From Mitsuaria sp. PDC51 (lineage in GTDB: Bacteria > Pseudomonadota > Gammaproteobacteria > Burkholderiales > Burkholderiaceae_C), in the NCBI RefSeq assembly GCF_900113225.1, contig NZ_FOZE01000002.1, positions 186,001 to 250,000 on the forward strand: 64,000 nt of DNA, written 5' to 3'. The translations under genes and the position numbers were made by a program. Shown here in pieces: positions 7,253-16,625 of the stretch (position 1 is its first letter; every line of letters begins with the position of its first letter). The notes beneath the pieces are model-generated. The model was given only the letters and a program-made list of their open reading frames with translations, was not told the origin of the DNA and ran no database searches.

Positions 7253-8347
7253 ATGTCCACGCCGCTGCCCGGCACGCTCACGCTGGGTTCCTTCGTCCTG
7301 CCGAACCGTCTGTTCGTCGCCCCGATGGCGGGCGTGACCGACCGGCCCTTCCGCGTCCTGTGCAAGAAGCTGGGCGCGGGCTACGCGGTCAGCGAGATGG
7401 TGACCTCGCGCAAGGACCTGTGGAACAGCCTGAAGACCTCCCGCCGCGCCAACCATGAGGGCGAGCCGGCGCCGATCTCGGTGCAGATCGCCGGCACCGA
7501 CGCGGCCATGATGGCCGAGGCCGCCGCCTACAACATCGACCGCGGCGCGCAGATCATCGACATCAACATGGGCTGCCCCGCCAAGAAGGTCTGCAACAAG
7601 TGGGCGGGCTCGGCGCTGATGCAGGACGAGGCGCTGGCGCTGCAGATCGTGGAGGCCGTGGTCGCCGCCTGCGCGCCGCGCGGCGTGCCGGTGACGCTGA
7701 AGATGCGCACCGGCTGGTGCCAGGCCGAGAAGAACGCGGTGGCGCTGGCCCGGGCGGCGGAGTCCGCCGGCATCGCGATGGTGACCGTGCACGGCCGCAC
7801 CCGCGAGCAGGGCTACACCGGCCACGCCGAATACGACACCATCGCCGCGGTCAAGGCCGCGCTGCGCATCCCGGTCGTCGCCAACGGCGACATCGACACC
7901 CCGCGCAAGGCCCGCGAAGTGCTGGCCGCCACCGGCGCCGACGCGATCATGGTCGGCCGCGCGGCGCAGGGGCGGCCCTGGATCTTCGCGGAGATCGCGC
8001 ACTTCCTCGCCACCGGCGAGGAACTGCCGGCGCCCCGCGTCGCCGACGCCAAGCGCTGGCTGGTCGAGCACCTGCACGACCACTACGCGCTGTACGGCGA
8101 GCTCACCGGCATGCGCAGCGCGCGCAAGCACATCGGCTGGGCGGTGCGGGCGCTGCCCGGCGGCGAAGACTTCCGGCGCCGCATGAACGCGCTCGAGACC
8201 TGCGACGACCAGGTCCGCGCGCTCACCGACTGGCTCGATGCGCTGGCGGCCCACCACGAGCGCCTGCCCTACGTGCCGGCCGCCGATGACGCCGCGAACG
8301 ACGGACAACACCAAGACGAAGACCAAGAAAGAAGGCTCACGGCATGA
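7253..8347 (+). CDS. dusB: tRNA-dihydrouridine synthase B
   Basis: 364 residues. This FMN enzyme reduces specific uridines in tRNA to dihydrouridine using NADPH. Family blocks in order: 'LFVAPMAGVTDRPFR' (20-34), 'SEMVTSRKDLW', 'PISVQIAGTD', 'IDINMGCPAKKVCNKWAGSALM' with the GCP cysteine at residue 108 as likely proton donor, 'TLKMRTGW', 'VTVHGRTREQGYTG', 'VVANGDI' and 'ADAIMVGRAAQGRPWIF'. The last 30 residues are an acidic tail beyond the usual fold. The final codon overlaps the fis start (ATGA at 8344), reproducing the classic dusB-fis operon, so the two are probably co-translated. Confidence 0.95.
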   Translation: MSTPLPGTLTLGSFVLPNRLFVAPMAGVTDRPFRVLCKKLGAGYAVSEMVTSRKDLWNSLKTSRRANHEGEPAPISVQIAGTDAAMMAEAAAYNIDRGAQIIDINMGCPAKKVCNKWAGSALMQDEALALQIVEAVVAACAPRGVPVTLKMRTGWCQAEKNAVALARAAESAGIAMVTVHGRTREQGYTGHAEYDTIAAVKAALRIPVVANGDIDTPRKAREVLAATGADAIMVGRAAQGRPWIFAEIAHFLATGEELPAPRVADAKRWLVEHLHDHYALYGELTGMRSARKHIGWAVRALPGGEDFRRRMNALETCDDQVRALTDWLDALAAHHERLPYVPAADDAANDGQHQDEDQERRLTA

Positions 8348-8577
8348 CGCCCAAACCGATCGACTCCTGCATCCGCGAAAACCTGGAGGCCTACTTCCGC
8401 GACCTCGGCGGCGAGGCACCGCACTCGATGCACGAGATGCTGATCCGGCTCGTCGAGAAACCGCTGCTGGAGGTCGTCATGCAGCACAGCGACGGCAACC
8501 AGAGCAAGGCCGCCGAATGGCTGGGCATCAACCGCAACACCCTGCGCCGCAAGCTCGTCGAGCATAAGTTGATCTAA
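8344..8577 (+). CDS. fis: Fis nucleoid-associated DNA-binding protein
   Basis: 77 residues. The C-terminal helix-turn-helix reads 'QSKAAEWLGINRNTLRRKLVEHKL', nearly identical to the Fis consensus, preceded by 'PLLEVVMQHSDGN'. Fis dimerises, bends DNA and regulates rRNA and many other genes in growing cells. The N-terminal beta-hairpin region ('YFRDLGGEAPHSMHEM') is present. It is translationally coupled to dusB by a 4-base overlap and ends 117 bases before purH. At 77 residues it is shorter than the 98-residue E. coli protein, which is normal in betaproteobacteria. Confidence 0.95.
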   Translation: MTPKPIDSCIRENLEAYFRDLGGEAPHSMHEMLIRLVEKPLLEVVMQHSDGNQSKAAEWLGINRNTLRRKLVEHKLI

Positions 8578-8602
8578 GACCACCCCTACCGGCTTCCGCC
8601 GG

Positions 8603-8652
8603 CCCCTCAAGGGGCGAACGCGGGAGCCCGGCAAAGCCGGATCTCCGCGTTC
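8603..8652. repeat. Tandem hairpins between fis and purH
   Basis: A short hairpin CCCC-TCAA-GGGG (8603-8614) is followed by a long imperfect one at 8616-8652. Its arms begin GAACGCGG and end CCGCGTTC, the inner stem is CCGGC-AAA-GCCGG, and there is one mismatch patch. No T-run follows, so it looks more like an attenuating, RNA-stabilising or dispersed palindromic element than a terminator. Confidence 0.5.
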
Positions 8653-8694
8653 CGCTTGGTCACACCCGAATCCCCCCGCATCGAAGGAATGTTC

Positions 8695-10275
8695 ATGGCC
8701 CAACTCACCGCCCTGATCTCGGTCTCCGACAAGACCGGCATCGTCGAATTCGCCCAGGCGCTGCATGCGCTGAACGTGCGCCTGCTGTCCACCGGCGGCA
8801 CCGCCAAGCTGCTGGCCGACGCCGGCCTGCCGGTGACCGAGGTCGCCCAGCACACCGGCTTCCCCGAGATGCTGGACGGCCGCGTCAAGACGCTGCATCC
8901 GAAGATCCACGGCGGCCTGCTGGCGCGCCGCGACCTGCCCGAGCACGTCGCCGCGATCCAGCAGCACGGCATCGACACCATCGACATCCTGGCGGTGAAT
9001 CTCTATCCCTTCGAGTCCACCGTCGCCAAGCCCGGCTGCACGCTGGAGGACGCGATCGAGAACATCGACATCGGCGGCCCGGCCATGGTCCGCAGCGCGG
9101 CCAAGAACTGGAAGGACGTGACGGTGCTGACCGACGCGTCGCAGTACGCGCAGGTGCTCGAGGAACTCAAGGCCCACGGCAAGACCAGCGACAAGACGCG
9201 CTTCGCCGCGTCGGTGGCCGCGTTCAACCGCATCGCGCAGTACGACGCGGCCATCAGCAACTACCTGAGCGCGCGCCTGGACGACGGCTCGCTGGCCGAG
9301 TACCCGGCGCAGATGAACAGCAGCTTCGTGAAGGTGCAGGACCTGCGCTACGGCGAGAACTCGCACCAGACCGCCGCGCTCTACCGCGACCTGTATCCGG
9401 CGCCCGGCTCGCTGGTGACCGGCAAGCAGTTGCAGGGCAAGGAGCTCAGCTACAACAACATCGCCGACGCGGACGCCGCCTGGGAGTGCGTGAAGAGCTT
9501 CGACACGCCGGCCTGCGTGATCGTCAAGCACGCGAATCCCTGCGGCGTGGCCGTCGCGGCGAGCGCCGCCGATGCCTACGCGAAGGCCTTCAAGACCGAT
9601 CCGACCAGCGCCTTCGGCGGCATCATCGCGTTCAACCGCGAGGTGGACCGCGCCGCGGCCGAGCTGGTGTCCAAGCAGTTCGTCGAGGTGCTGATGGCGC
9701 CGTCCTTCAGCGCCGAGGCGCGCGAGATCTTCAAGGGCAAGGTCAACGTGCGCCTGCTCGAGATCGCGCTGCCGCCGGGCGGCGCGCGCCCCTGGGACCA
9801 GGGCCGCAACGCGCAGGACGTCAAGCGCGTCGGTTCGGGCCTGCTGGTGCAGACCGCCGACAACCACTTCCTGTCCAAGGCCGACCTGAAGGTCGTCACC
9901 ACGCTGCAGCCGACGGCGCAGCAGCTCGATGACCTGATGTTCGCGTGGACTGTCGCGCAGTACGTCAAGAGCAACGCGATCGTGTTCTGCGGCAATGGCA
10001 TGACGCTGGGCGTGGGCGCGGGCCAGATGAGCCGCATCGACTCGGCGCGCATCGCGTCGATCAAGGCGGAGAACGCCGGCCTGGCGCTGGCCGGCTCGGC
10101 GGTGGCCAGCGATGCGTTCTTCCCGTTCCGCGACGGCCTGGACGTGCTGGCCGACGCGGGCGCCTCCTGCGTGATCCAGCCGGGCGGCTCGATGCGCGAC
10201 GACGAAGTCATCGCCGCGGCCAACGAGCGCGGCATCGCGATGGTCTTCACCGGCGTACGCCACTTCCGCCATTGA
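8695..10275 (+). CDS. purH: Bifunctional AICAR formyltransferase / IMP cyclohydrolase
   Basis: 526 residues, the normal length. It carries out the last two steps of purine synthesis. The N-terminal MGS-like IMP cyclohydrolase domain shows '[18 protein letters not shown]', '[11 protein letters not shown]', '[21 protein letters not shown]' and '[11 protein letters not shown]'. The C-terminal transformylase domain shows '[15 protein letters not shown]', '[17 protein letters not shown]', '[13 protein letters not shown]' with the catalytic Lys-His, and '[15 protein letters not shown]'. ATG at 8695 follows GAAGGA at good spacing. An intrinsic terminator lies 60 bases after the stop. Confidence 0.97.
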   Translation: MAQLTALISVSDKTGIVEFAQALHALNVRLLSTGGTAKLLADAGLPVTEVAQHTGFPEMLDGRVKTLHPKIHGGLLARRDLPEHVAAIQQHGIDTIDILAVNLYPFESTVAKPGCTLEDAIENIDIGGPAMVRSAAKNWKDVTVLTDASQYAQVLEELKAHGKTSDKTRFAASVAAFNRIAQYDAAISNYLSARLDDGSLAEYPAQMNSSFVKVQDLRYGENSHQTAALYRDLYPAPGSLVTGKQLQGKELSYNNIADADAAWECVKSFDTPACVIVKHANPCGVAVAASAADAYAKAFKTDPTSAFGGIIAFNREVDRAAAELVSKQFVEVLMAPSFSAEAREIFKGKVNVRLLEIALPPGGARPWDQGRNAQDVKRVGSGLLVQTADNHFLSKADLKVVTTLQPTAQQLDDLMFAWTVAQYVKSNAIVFCGNGMTLGVGAGQMSRIDSARIASIKAENAGLALAGSAVASDAFFPFRDGLDVLADAGASCVIQPGGSMRDDEVIAAANERGIAMVFTGVRHFRH

Positions 10276-10336
10276 GCGCCTGCGCCTGCGCCGGGGGCCG
10301 GGTCTTGCCCGCCCCGCGCGCGCTCCGCTCCGCTTC

Positions 10337-10364
10337 AGGCCCGGCCCTCGCGCCGGGCCTTTTG
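10337..10364 (+). terminator. Intrinsic terminator of purH
   Basis: AGGCCCGGC / GCCGGGCCT perfect 9-bp stem with a 6-base loop, followed by TTTG. It ends the purH transcript. Confidence 0.85.
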
Positions 10365-10563
10365 CTTGGCGCGTCGCCGTTACCGGTGCCCTCGCTGGCG
10401 GCGCATCCCTGACACATCTCTGCCGTTAAGACCGCATCAATGCATGTACGTTCTGCAGAGCGGACCCACTCTGATTGGGGATACGGGGCCTAGGCACCCA
10501 CTCATTTGCGTCGCGAGCCTGCAACTCCATATGCACTTTTTTACCGCAGCGTGACCTCTTGCA
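10365..10563. other. Gene-free, AT-richer stretch upstream of the outer-membrane protein
   Basis: About 200 bases between the purH terminator and the next promoter candidate, with clearly lower GC than its surroundings (for example 'ATGCACTTTTTTACC'). I see no convincing ORF or RNA fold. It may hold regulator sites or an unrecognised small RNA. Confidence 0.4.
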
Positions 10564-10592
10564 TTGACCGGCCAAGTGCGGCGTTGATACCT
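10564..10592 (+). promoter_or_regulatory. Candidate sigma-70 promoter for the outer-membrane barrel gene
   Basis: TTGACC (10564-10569), a 17-base spacer, then ATACCT (10587-10592). This gives a leader of roughly 45 bases before the start codon at 10643. Confidence 0.45.
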
Positions 10593-10642
10593 TTCGCCCC
10601 GCATCGCCGAGATGCGATTTTTCTTTAGAGAGAAGTATTCGA

Positions 10643-11167
10643 ATGACCAAGATTTCCGCCATCGTCGCCGCCGCCCTGCTGGCCGCCGGCGCCGCTCAAG
10701 CACAGACCCAGACCCAAGCCCCGCTGTACGGCGAACTGGGCTACACCTTCGTCAAGGTGAAGGCTGACGGCGGCCTGTCGGCCAAGCCGGGCGCCATCCG
10801 CGGCATCGTCGGCTACGACGTGCACCCGAACGTCGCCATCGAAGGCATGCTGGCCTTCGGCGTGTCGGACGACACCGTCGGCGGCGCCAAGATCAAGATC
10901 CCGCACAGCTACGGCCTGTTCGTGACCCCGAAGTACGCCTTCGACCAGTTCGAAGTCTTCGGCCGCCTGGGCTACGCCCACAGCAAGATCAAGGCTTCTG
11001 ACGAAGACGGCTCCATCTCCGACAGCGGCGGCAGCTTTGCCTACGGCCTGGGCGCGAAGTACAACTTCGACAAGTCGATCTACGGCGCTGTCGACTACAT
11101 GCGCTATTACAAGAAGGACGGCATCAAGGCCGACGGCTTCACGCTGAGCGTGGGCTACCGTTTCTGA
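10643..11167 (+). CDS. Small outer-membrane beta-barrel protein (OmpW/Ail-like porin family)
   Basis: 174 residues. A signal peptide ending 'AGAAQAQ' is followed by alternating beta-strand sequence: 'LYGELGYTFVKVKADGG', 'AIRGIVGYDVHPNVAIEGMLAFG', 'SYGLFVTPKYAFDQFEVFGRLGYAHSKI', 'FAYGLGAKYNFDKSIYGAVDYMRYY'. It ends 'FTLSVGYRF', a terminal Phe strand as required for BAM insertion. This fits an eight-stranded barrel (OMP_b-brl family). It has its own promoter candidate and a strong terminator, and Gly/Lys-rich preferred codons, so it is probably an abundant monocistronic surface protein. The exact role is unknown. Confidence 0.8.
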   Translation: MTKISAIVAAALLAAGAAQAQTQTQAPLYGELGYTFVKVKADGGLSAKPGAIRGIVGYDVHPNVAIEGMLAFGVSDDTVGGAKIKIPHSYGLFVTPKYAFDQFEVFGRLGYAHSKIKASDEDGSISDSGGSFAYGLGAKYNFDKSIYGAVDYMRYYKKDGIKADGFTLSVGYRF

Positions 11168-11218
11168 TCGTCGCGATCGCCTCGCGCGATCCGACCGGGC
11201 CTTCATCGGCCCGAATTG

Positions 11219-11249
11219 AAAGCCCGGCTCCGGCCGGGCTTTTTCTTTT
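11219..11249 (+). terminator. Intrinsic terminator of the outer-membrane barrel gene
   Basis: AGCCCGGC - TCCG - GCCGGGCT with flanking A and a T-rich tail (TTTTCTTTT). A textbook strong terminator. Confidence 0.92.
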
Positions 11250-11377
11250 GGCGCGCCGGCACGCACCGGATCCGCCACGGCTAGTCGCGCCCCTCTAGTC
11301 CAGGGTCGACGCGCTTGGCCCGCCACGCGAATGCGCATAGCCTTCGGCTCATTCCAAGCATCCGGCGGAGACACGCG

Positions 11378-12787
11378 ATGGACCAAGCCCTGCACGAGCG
11401 CCTGCACCTGATCCTGGAGCAGCAGCGCGCGGCCTTCGACCGTGAACGCCTGCCCTCGCTCGCGCAGCGTCGCGACCGGCTGGAGCGGCTGCGGCGCATG
11501 ACCGCCACACATGCGCAGGACCTGGCCGAGGCGATGTCCCGGGACTTCGGCCACCGCTCGCGGCATGAGAGCCTGCTGGCCGACCTCTTCACCGTCGAGT
11601 CCGGCGCGCGCCACGCGATCCGGCACCTCAAGCGCTGGATGGCCGTGCGGCGCGCGCCGACCGCGCTGCACTTCCTGCCCGCGTCCAACCGCCTGATGCC
11701 GCAGCCGCTCGGCGTGGTGGGCATCGTGGCGCCCTGGAACTATCCGTACTACCTGGCGATGGCGCCGGCGCTCGCCGCGCTGGCCGCGGGCAACCGCGTG
11801 ATGATCAAGCCCTCCGAGCTGACGCCCGCGACGTCGGCGTTGATGGCGCGGCTCGTCGCCGAGCACTTCGCGCCCGACGAGATGACCGTCGTCACCGGCG
11901 ACGCCGAGGTCGGCAAGGCCTTCACCCACCTGCCCTTCGATCACCTGTTCTTCACCGGCTCGACGCCGGTGGGCCGGCTGGTGGCGCAGGCCGCGGCGCA
12001 GCGCCTGACGCCGGTGACGCTGGAGCTGGGCGGCAAGTCGCCCGCGATCGTCGACCGCAGCGCCGATCTCGCGCTGGCCGCCGAGCGGATCGCCTTCGGC
12101 AAGCTGCTCAACGCCGGCCAGACCTGCGTCGCGCCGGACTACGTGCTGGCGCCCAAGGAGCTGGTGCAGCCGCTGGCCGACGCGATCGTGGCGGCGGTGC
12201 GGCGCTTCTATCCGCGCATCGACGGCAACCCCGACTACACCGCCATCGTCAGCCCGCGCCACCATGCGCGGCTGCGCGGCCTGCTGGACGACGCCCGCGC
12301 CCGCGGCGCGACGCTGCGTCCGACGCACGACGAGGCACCGGCCGATCGCCGCCTCGTGCCCACGCTGCTGCTGGGCACGACGCCCGACATGACGGTGATG
12401 CGCGAGGAGATCTTCGGCCCGCTGCTGCCCATCGTGCCCTACGGCCACGTGTCCGAGGCGATCGCGCAGGTCAACGCGGGCGACCGCCCGCTGGCGCTCT
12501 ACTGGTTCGGCGAGGACCGGGCCGCGCGCGAGGACGTGCTGGCCCGCACCGTGGCCGGCGGCGTCACCGTCAACGACTGCATCTGGCACCTGGGCCAGGA
12601 GGAGCAGCCCTTCGGCGGCGTCGGCGCCAGCGGCATGGGCGCGTATCACGGCGTTTGGGGCTTCAACACCTTCAGCAAGCTCAAGCCGGTCTTCCTGCAG
12701 ACGCGCTTCGCCGGCACCCGGTTGTTCCATCCGCCCTATGGCCGGACCTTCGACCGCCTGCTCGGCCTGCTGAAGAAGATCACATGA
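11378..12787 (+). CDS. Aldehyde dehydrogenase (coniferyl-aldehyde-dehydrogenase-like)
   Basis: 469 residues. It oxidises an aldehyde to the acid with NAD(P)+. Visible motifs: '[12 protein letters not shown]' (115-126), 'IKPSELTP', '[10 protein letters not shown]', the general base Glu216 in 'LELGGKSP' and the nucleophile Cys250 in '[13 protein letters not shown]', then '[10 protein letters not shown]' and '[15 protein letters not shown]'. The short length and missing N-terminal extension match class-3/CalB-type enzymes acting on aromatic or long-chain aldehydes. Its stop overlaps the next start (ATGA at 12784), so it is coupled to a GMC alcohol oxidase, giving an alcohol-to-aldehyde-to-acid pair. 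Confidence 0.88.
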   Translation: MDQALHERLHLILEQQRAAFDRERLPSLAQRRDRLERLRRMTATHAQDLAEAMSRDFGHRSRHESLLADLFTVESGARHAIRHLKRWMAVRRAPTALHFLPASNRLMPQPLGVVGIVAPWNYPYYLAMAPALAALAAGNRVMIKPSELTPATSALMARLVAEHFAPDEMTVVTGDAEVGKAFTHLPFDHLFFTGSTPVGRLVAQAAAQRLTPVTLELGGKSPAIVDRSADLALAAERIAFGKLLNAGQTCVAPDYVLAPKELVQPLADAIVAAVRRFYPRIDGNPDYTAIVSPRHHARLRGLLDDARARGATLRPTHDEAPADRRLVPTLLLGTTPDMTVMREEIFGPLLPIVPYGHVSEAIAQVNAGDRPLALYWFGEDRAAREDVLARTVAGGVTVNDCIWHLGQEEQPFGGVGASGMGAYHGVWGFNTFSKLKPVFLQTRFAGTRLFHPPYGRTFDRLLGLLKKIT

Positions 12788-14427
12788 GCGCCGCGGACCG
12801 CGTCGACGCCGACATCGTGATCGTCGGCGGCGGCTCCGCGGGCGCGGTGCTGGCCAGCCGGCTCAGCGAGGACCCCGCCTGCCGCGTGCTGCTGCTGGAA
12901 GCCGGCGGCCGCGGCGACGGCTGGATCACGCGGACGCCCTTCGCCGGCGTGCTGCAGGTCGCGGCCAGGCTCAACAACTGGGGCTTCGAGACCGTGCCGC
13001 AGGCCGGCCTGAACGGGCGGCGCGGCTACCAGCCGCGCGGCAAGGCGCTGGGCGGTTCCTCGGCGATCAACGCGATGGTCTACACGCGCGGACATCGCAG
13101 CGACTACGACGCCTGGGCGGCGGCGGGCAATCCGGGCTGGGGTTACGACGAGCTGCTGCCGTACTTCGTGAAGGCCGAGCACAACGCGCGTTTCGGCGCG
13201 CCGTGGCACGGGCAGGACGGCCCGCTGCGCGTCGGCGACCTGCGCACCGACAGCCCGGTGCACGCGGCCTGGCTAGCCGCCGCGCGTGAATGCGGCCATC
13301 CGGTGCGCGAGGACTTCAACGGCGACGACATGGTGGGCCTGGGCGTCTACCAGGTCACGCAGCACGAGGGCGAGCGCTGGAGCGTCGCCCGCGGCTACCT
13401 GCATCCGATCCTCGGCCAGCGCCCCAACCTGCGCGTGGAGACCGGCGCACGCGCGCTGAAGCTGCTGCTGGAAGGCCGGCGCGCGATCGGCGTGGAGGTG
13501 CTGCAAGGCGGCCAGCGTCGGACGTTGCGCGCGGCGCGCGAGGTGCTCGTCTGCGCGGGGGCGCTGCAGTCGCCGCAGTTGCTGATGTGCTCGGGCATCG
13601 GCGACGGCGCCGCGCTGCAGGCGCTGGGCCTGCCGGTGGCGCACCACCTGCCGGGCGTCGGTCGCAACCTGCACGACCATCCGGACTTCGTCTTCGGCTA
13701 CGCCTCGGACCGGCTCGAACTGGCCGGGCTGTCGCTGCGCGGCGGCTGGTCCTTCCTGCAGCAGGCCCGGCGCTACCGCCGCGAGCGGCGCGGCCTCGTC
13801 ACCAGCAACTTCGCCGAATGCGGCGGGTTCCTCTCGACGCGCCCCGGCCTGCCGGCGCCCAACGTGCAGCTGCACCTGGTGGTGGCGCTGGTGGAGGACC
13901 ATGCGCGGCGACTGCACCTGGGCCATGGGATGTCCTGCCACGTGTGCCTGCTGCGTCCGCGCAGCCGCGGCGCCCTGACGCTGGCGAGCGCCGATCCGCT
14001 GACCGCGCCGCGCATCGATCCGGCCTTCCTCGACCACCCCGAGGACGTGCGCGAGCTGATCGAGGGCTACAAGCTGACGCGCGACCTGATGCGCGCGCCG
14101 GCGATGCGGGCGCTGTGGCGGCGCGAGCTGTGGAGCGCCAACGTCGGCGACCACGGCAAGGGCAACGGCTCCGGCTCTGGTAACGACGACGACCAGGCGA
14201 TCGAAGCGCTGCTGCGCGCGCGCGTCGACACCGTCTATCACCCGGTGGGCACCTGCCGCATGGGCGCTGACGCGCTGGCGGTGGTGGACGAGCGGCTGCG
14301 GGTGCGCGGCCTGGACGGGCTGCGCGTGGTGGACGCGTCGATCATGCCCAGCGTCATCAGCGGCAACACCAACGCGCCGGTGGTGGCGATCGCCGAGAAG
14401 GCGGCCGCGATGATCCAGCAGGGATAA
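12784..14427 (+). CDS. GMC-family FAD-dependent alcohol oxidoreductase (choline/alkanol dehydrogenase-like)
   Basis: 547 residues. The N-terminal FAD dinucleotide motif is '[20 protein letters not shown]' (10-29), followed by 'VLLLEAGG'. GMC signature 1 is visible as '[19 protein letters not shown]', signature 2 as '[15 protein letters not shown]', and the C-terminal active site as '[10 protein letters not shown]' with its catalytic His, then '[27 protein letters not shown]'. Such flavoenzymes oxidise alcohols to aldehydes (choline, alkanols, aromatic alcohols). A Gly/Ser-rich loop ('[11 protein letters not shown]') near residue 460 is unusual. The gene overlaps the upstream aldehyde dehydrogenase by 4 bases, so their reactions are probably sequential. 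Confidence 0.9.
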   Translation: MSAADRVDADIVIVGGGSAGAVLASRLSEDPACRVLLLEAGGRGDGWITRTPFAGVLQVAARLNNWGFETVPQAGLNGRRGYQPRGKALGGSSAINAMVYTRGHRSDYDAWAAAGNPGWGYDELLPYFVKAEHNARFGAPWHGQDGPLRVGDLRTDSPVHAAWLAAARECGHPVREDFNGDDMVGLGVYQVTQHEGERWSVARGYLHPILGQRPNLRVETGARALKLLLEGRRAIGVEVLQGGQRRTLRAAREVLVCAGALQSPQLLMCSGIGDGAALQALGLPVAHHLPGVGRNLHDHPDFVFGYASDRLELAGLSLRGGWSFLQQARRYRRERRGLVTSNFAECGGFLSTRPGLPAPNVQLHLVVALVEDHARRLHLGHGMSCHVCLLRPRSRGALTLASADPLTAPRIDPAFLDHPEDVRELIEGYKLTRDLMRAPAMRALWRRELWSANVGDHGKGNGSGSGNDDDQAIEALLRARVDTVYHPVGTCRMGADALAVVDERLRVRGLDGLRVVDASIMPSVISGNTNAPVVAIAEKAAAMIQQG

Positions 14428-14436
14428 TCGCGCCCC

Positions 14437-15066
14437 ATGGTCCTTGCCGAAATCACCGGCCTGTTCCTGTCCTGGCTGGCGCGCCTGATCACCGGCGCCC
14501 AGGGACACTGGAAAGGCTGCCCGCCGACGTCGGAACAACGCATCTACTTCGCCAACCATCAGAGCCATTTCGACTGGGTGCTGATCTGGGCCTCGCTGCC
14601 CGGCGAACTGCGCGCGCGTACCCGCCCGATCGCCGCGCGCGACTACTGGACGAGCTCCGCGCTCAAGACCTGGCTCACCACCGCCGTGTTCAACGCCGTC
14701 TACGTCAGCCGCACCCGCGCCACGCCGGACGAGGATCCGCTCGAGCCGCTGGTGGACGCGCTGCAGGGCGGCGACTCGCTGGTCATCTTCCCGGAGGGCA
14801 CGCGCTCCAACAAGGGCGCGCCGCAGGCCTTCAAGGCCGGCCTCTATCACCTCTCCGAGCAGTTCCCCGAGGTGCAGCTGATCCCGACCTGGATCGACAA
14901 CGTCCAGCGCGTCATGCCCAAGGGCGAGGTCGTGCCGGTGCCCATCCTCTGCACCGTCACCTTCGGCGCGCCGATCCGCATCGAGCCCGGCGAGGACAAG
15001 CGCGCGTTCCTGGAACGCGCCCGCGCCGCCGTGATGGCGCTGCGTCCGGGAGGGTGGAAGGAATGA
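14437..15066 (+). CDS. 1-acyl-sn-glycerol-3-phosphate acyltransferase (PlsC-like)
   Basis: 209 residues. It transfers an acyl group to lysophosphatidic acid, making phosphatidic acid at the inner membrane. Acyltransferase block I is 'NHQSHFDW' with the catalytic His41 and Asp46. Block III is 'LVIFPEGTRSNKG', and block IV contains 'IPTWIDN'. The short N-terminal hydrophobic segment (5-19) probably anchors the protein. It ends in an ATGA overlap with the CdsA-like gene, so two successive steps of phospholipid synthesis are paired. It could also serve another lipid or an N-acyl substrate. Confidence 0.85.
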   Translation: MVLAEITGLFLSWLARLITGAQGHWKGCPPTSEQRIYFANHQSHFDWVLIWASLPGELRARTRPIAARDYWTSSALKTWLTTAVFNAVYVSRTRATPDEDPLEPLVDALQGGDSLVIFPEGTRSNKGAPQAFKAGLYHLSEQFPEVQLIPTWIDNVQRVMPKGEVVPVPILCTVTFGAPIRIEPGEDKRAFLERARAAVMALRPGGWKE

Positions 15067-16049
15067 GGTGGCTCAAGTCATTGAACACCGGCGAGCAGGT
15101 CGCCTTCCTGTTCGTCGTGCTGTTCGGCGCGCTGCTGCTGGTGAGCATCGGCTCGGTGCTGTGGTCGCTGCGCGAGCGGCCCGAGCAGGAGCAGGAAGCC
15201 TGGCAGGCGCGCTGGGCGCGGTTCCGGCATGAGCTCAACATGGTGTGGGTCGGCGCCTGCCTGTTCTGGGCCGCCTGGGTGTCGGGACCGGTCGGGGCGA
15301 CGCTGCTGTTCGGCGTGTTCTCCTTCCTCGCCTTCCGCGAGTTCATCACCCTGCTGCACACCCGCCGGGCCGACCACCGCGGGCTGATCATGGCCTTCTT
15401 CGTGATCCTGCCGCTGCAGTACGTGCTGGTGGGCACGCGCCACTTCGACCTGTTCTCGGTGCTGATCCCGGTCTACGGCTTCCTGGCGATCCCGGTGGCC
15501 AGCGCGCTGGCGGACGATCCCGGCCGCTTCCTCGAGCGCAACGCCAAGATCCAGTGGGGCATCATGGTCTGCGTCTACGGGCTGTCGCACGCGCCGGCGC
15601 TGCTGCTGCTGGACATCCCCAAGTACCAGGGGCGCGGCGCCTTCCTGCTGTTCTTCCTGGTGGCGGTGGTGGCCTGCGGGCAGATCGCCCAGGCGGTCGC
15701 GACCAGCCGCTTCCGCGCCCGGCCGGTGGCGCGCCGCATCAGCCGCTCGTTCACGATGAAGGCTTGGTGGATCGGCGCGTTCGCGGCCGCCGTCGCCGGC
15801 GCGCTGCTTTACTGGATCACGCCCTTCAAGGCCGGCCAGGCCGCGATCGCGGCCTTCATCGCGGCCGGGTGCGGCAGCTTCGGCGTCTTCGTGATGCAGG
15901 CGCTCAAGCGCGACGCCGGCATCCATGCCTGGGGCAACCGCAGCGCGATCACCGGCGCGGTGGGGCTGCTGGACCGCATCGCGGTCATGTGCTTCGCGGC
16001 GCCGGTGTTCTTCCATTCGGTGCGGTGGTACTTCCGCGCCGCGACCTGA
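15063..16049 (+). CDS. CDP-diacylglycerol synthase-like membrane protein (CdsA family)
   Basis: 328 residues with about eight membrane segments (for example 11-34, 60-80, 100-125, 160-185, 240-262). The C-terminal part '[15 protein letters not shown]...GLLDRIAVM' resembles the CdsA signature, in which Lys-Arg and a later Asp-Arg bind the nucleotide. The middle of the signature is degenerate ('[13 protein letters not shown]' in place of the usual Lys-Asp and Pro-Gly-His-Gly-Gly). It would convert phosphatidic acid and CTP to CDP-diacylglycerol. ATG at 15063 is chosen over GTG at 15054 because GGGAGGG lies at good distance and it overlaps the upstream stop. Confidence 0.72.
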   Translation: MRWLKSLNTGEQVAFLFVVLFGALLLVSIGSVLWSLRERPEQEQEAWQARWARFRHELNMVWVGACLFWAAWVSGPVGATLLFGVFSFLAFREFITLLHTRRADHRGLIMAFFVILPLQYVLVGTRHFDLFSVLIPVYGFLAIPVASALADDPGRFLERNAKIQWGIMVCVYGLSHAPALLLLDIPKYQGRGAFLLFFLVAVVACGQIAQAVATSRFRARPVARRISRSFTMKAWWIGAFAAAVAGALLYWITPFKAGQAAIAAFIAAGCGSFGVFVMQALKRDAGIHAWGNRSAITGAVGLLDRIAVMCFAAPVFFHSVRWYFRAAT

Positions 16050-16060
16050 GGAGATCCGCC

Positions 16061-16609
16061 ATGCGCATCCTGGGCATCGACCCCGGCCTGCAGACGACCG
16101 GCTTCGGCGTGATCGACGCGGACGGGCCGCGCCTGGCCTACGTGGCCAGCGGCACGATCAAGACCAACGCGCTGCCGACCGGCGACCTGCCCGGCCGGCT
16201 CAAGATCCTCTACGACGGCATCCGCGAGGTGGTGTCGCGCTACCAGCCGACCTGCGCGGCGGTGGAGATCATCTTCGTCAACGTCAACCCGCAGTCGACG
16301 CTGCTGCTGGGCCAGGCGCGCGGCGCGGCGCTGACGGCGCTGGTGTCCTGCGACCTGCATGTGTCAGAGTACACCGCGGTGCAGATGAAGAAGGCCATCA
16401 CCGGTCACGGCGGCGCGGCCAAGGCGCAGGTGCAGGCGATGGTGGCGCGGCTGCTGGCGCTGCCCGGCGAGCCGGGCAAGGACGCGGCCGACGCGCTGGG
16501 CATCGCGATCATGGACGCGCATGCGCGGGTGTCCTTCGACGCGATGAGCCGCCAGACCACGCTGCAGCGGCGCCAGCACGCGCAGTTCAAGGGCTCGCGC
16601 ACCTACTGA
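16061..16609 (+). CDS. ruvC: Crossover-junction endodeoxyribonuclease RuvC
   Basis: 182 residues. It resolves Holliday junctions by symmetric cleavage. The catalytic acids are visible: Asp7 in '[15 protein letters not shown]', Glu69 in '[12 protein letters not shown]', and Asp141/Asp144 in '[11 protein letters not shown]'. '[21 protein letters not shown]' is the conserved DNA-contact helix region. AGGAGA precedes ATG at 16061. It follows the lipid genes by only 11 bases. ruvA and ruvB are not adjacent, and no LexA-like box is seen immediately upstream. The next gene converges on it. Confidence 0.96.
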   Translation: MRILGIDPGLQTTGFGVIDADGPRLAYVASGTIKTNALPTGDLPGRLKILYDGIREVVSRYQPTCAAVEIIFVNVNPQSTLLLGQARGAALTALVSCDLHVSEYTAVQMKKAITGHGGAAKAQVQAMVARLLALPGEPGKDAADALGIAIMDAHARVSFDAMSRQTTLQRRQHAQFKGSRTY

Positions 16610-16625
16610 GGCCCAGGGCGGCGCT

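Noticed and set aside
8604-8652. Intrinsic terminator after fis
   Set aside because: The hairpins are strong but no T-run follows, so I recorded them as structured repeats instead.
10625-12730. Minus-strand open frame of about 700 codons opposite the aldehyde dehydrogenase
   Set aside because: Composition typical of antisense frames (His/Arg/Ala/Gln-rich), no motifs, and it covers the outer-membrane protein gene and its terminator, which are convincing on the plus strand.
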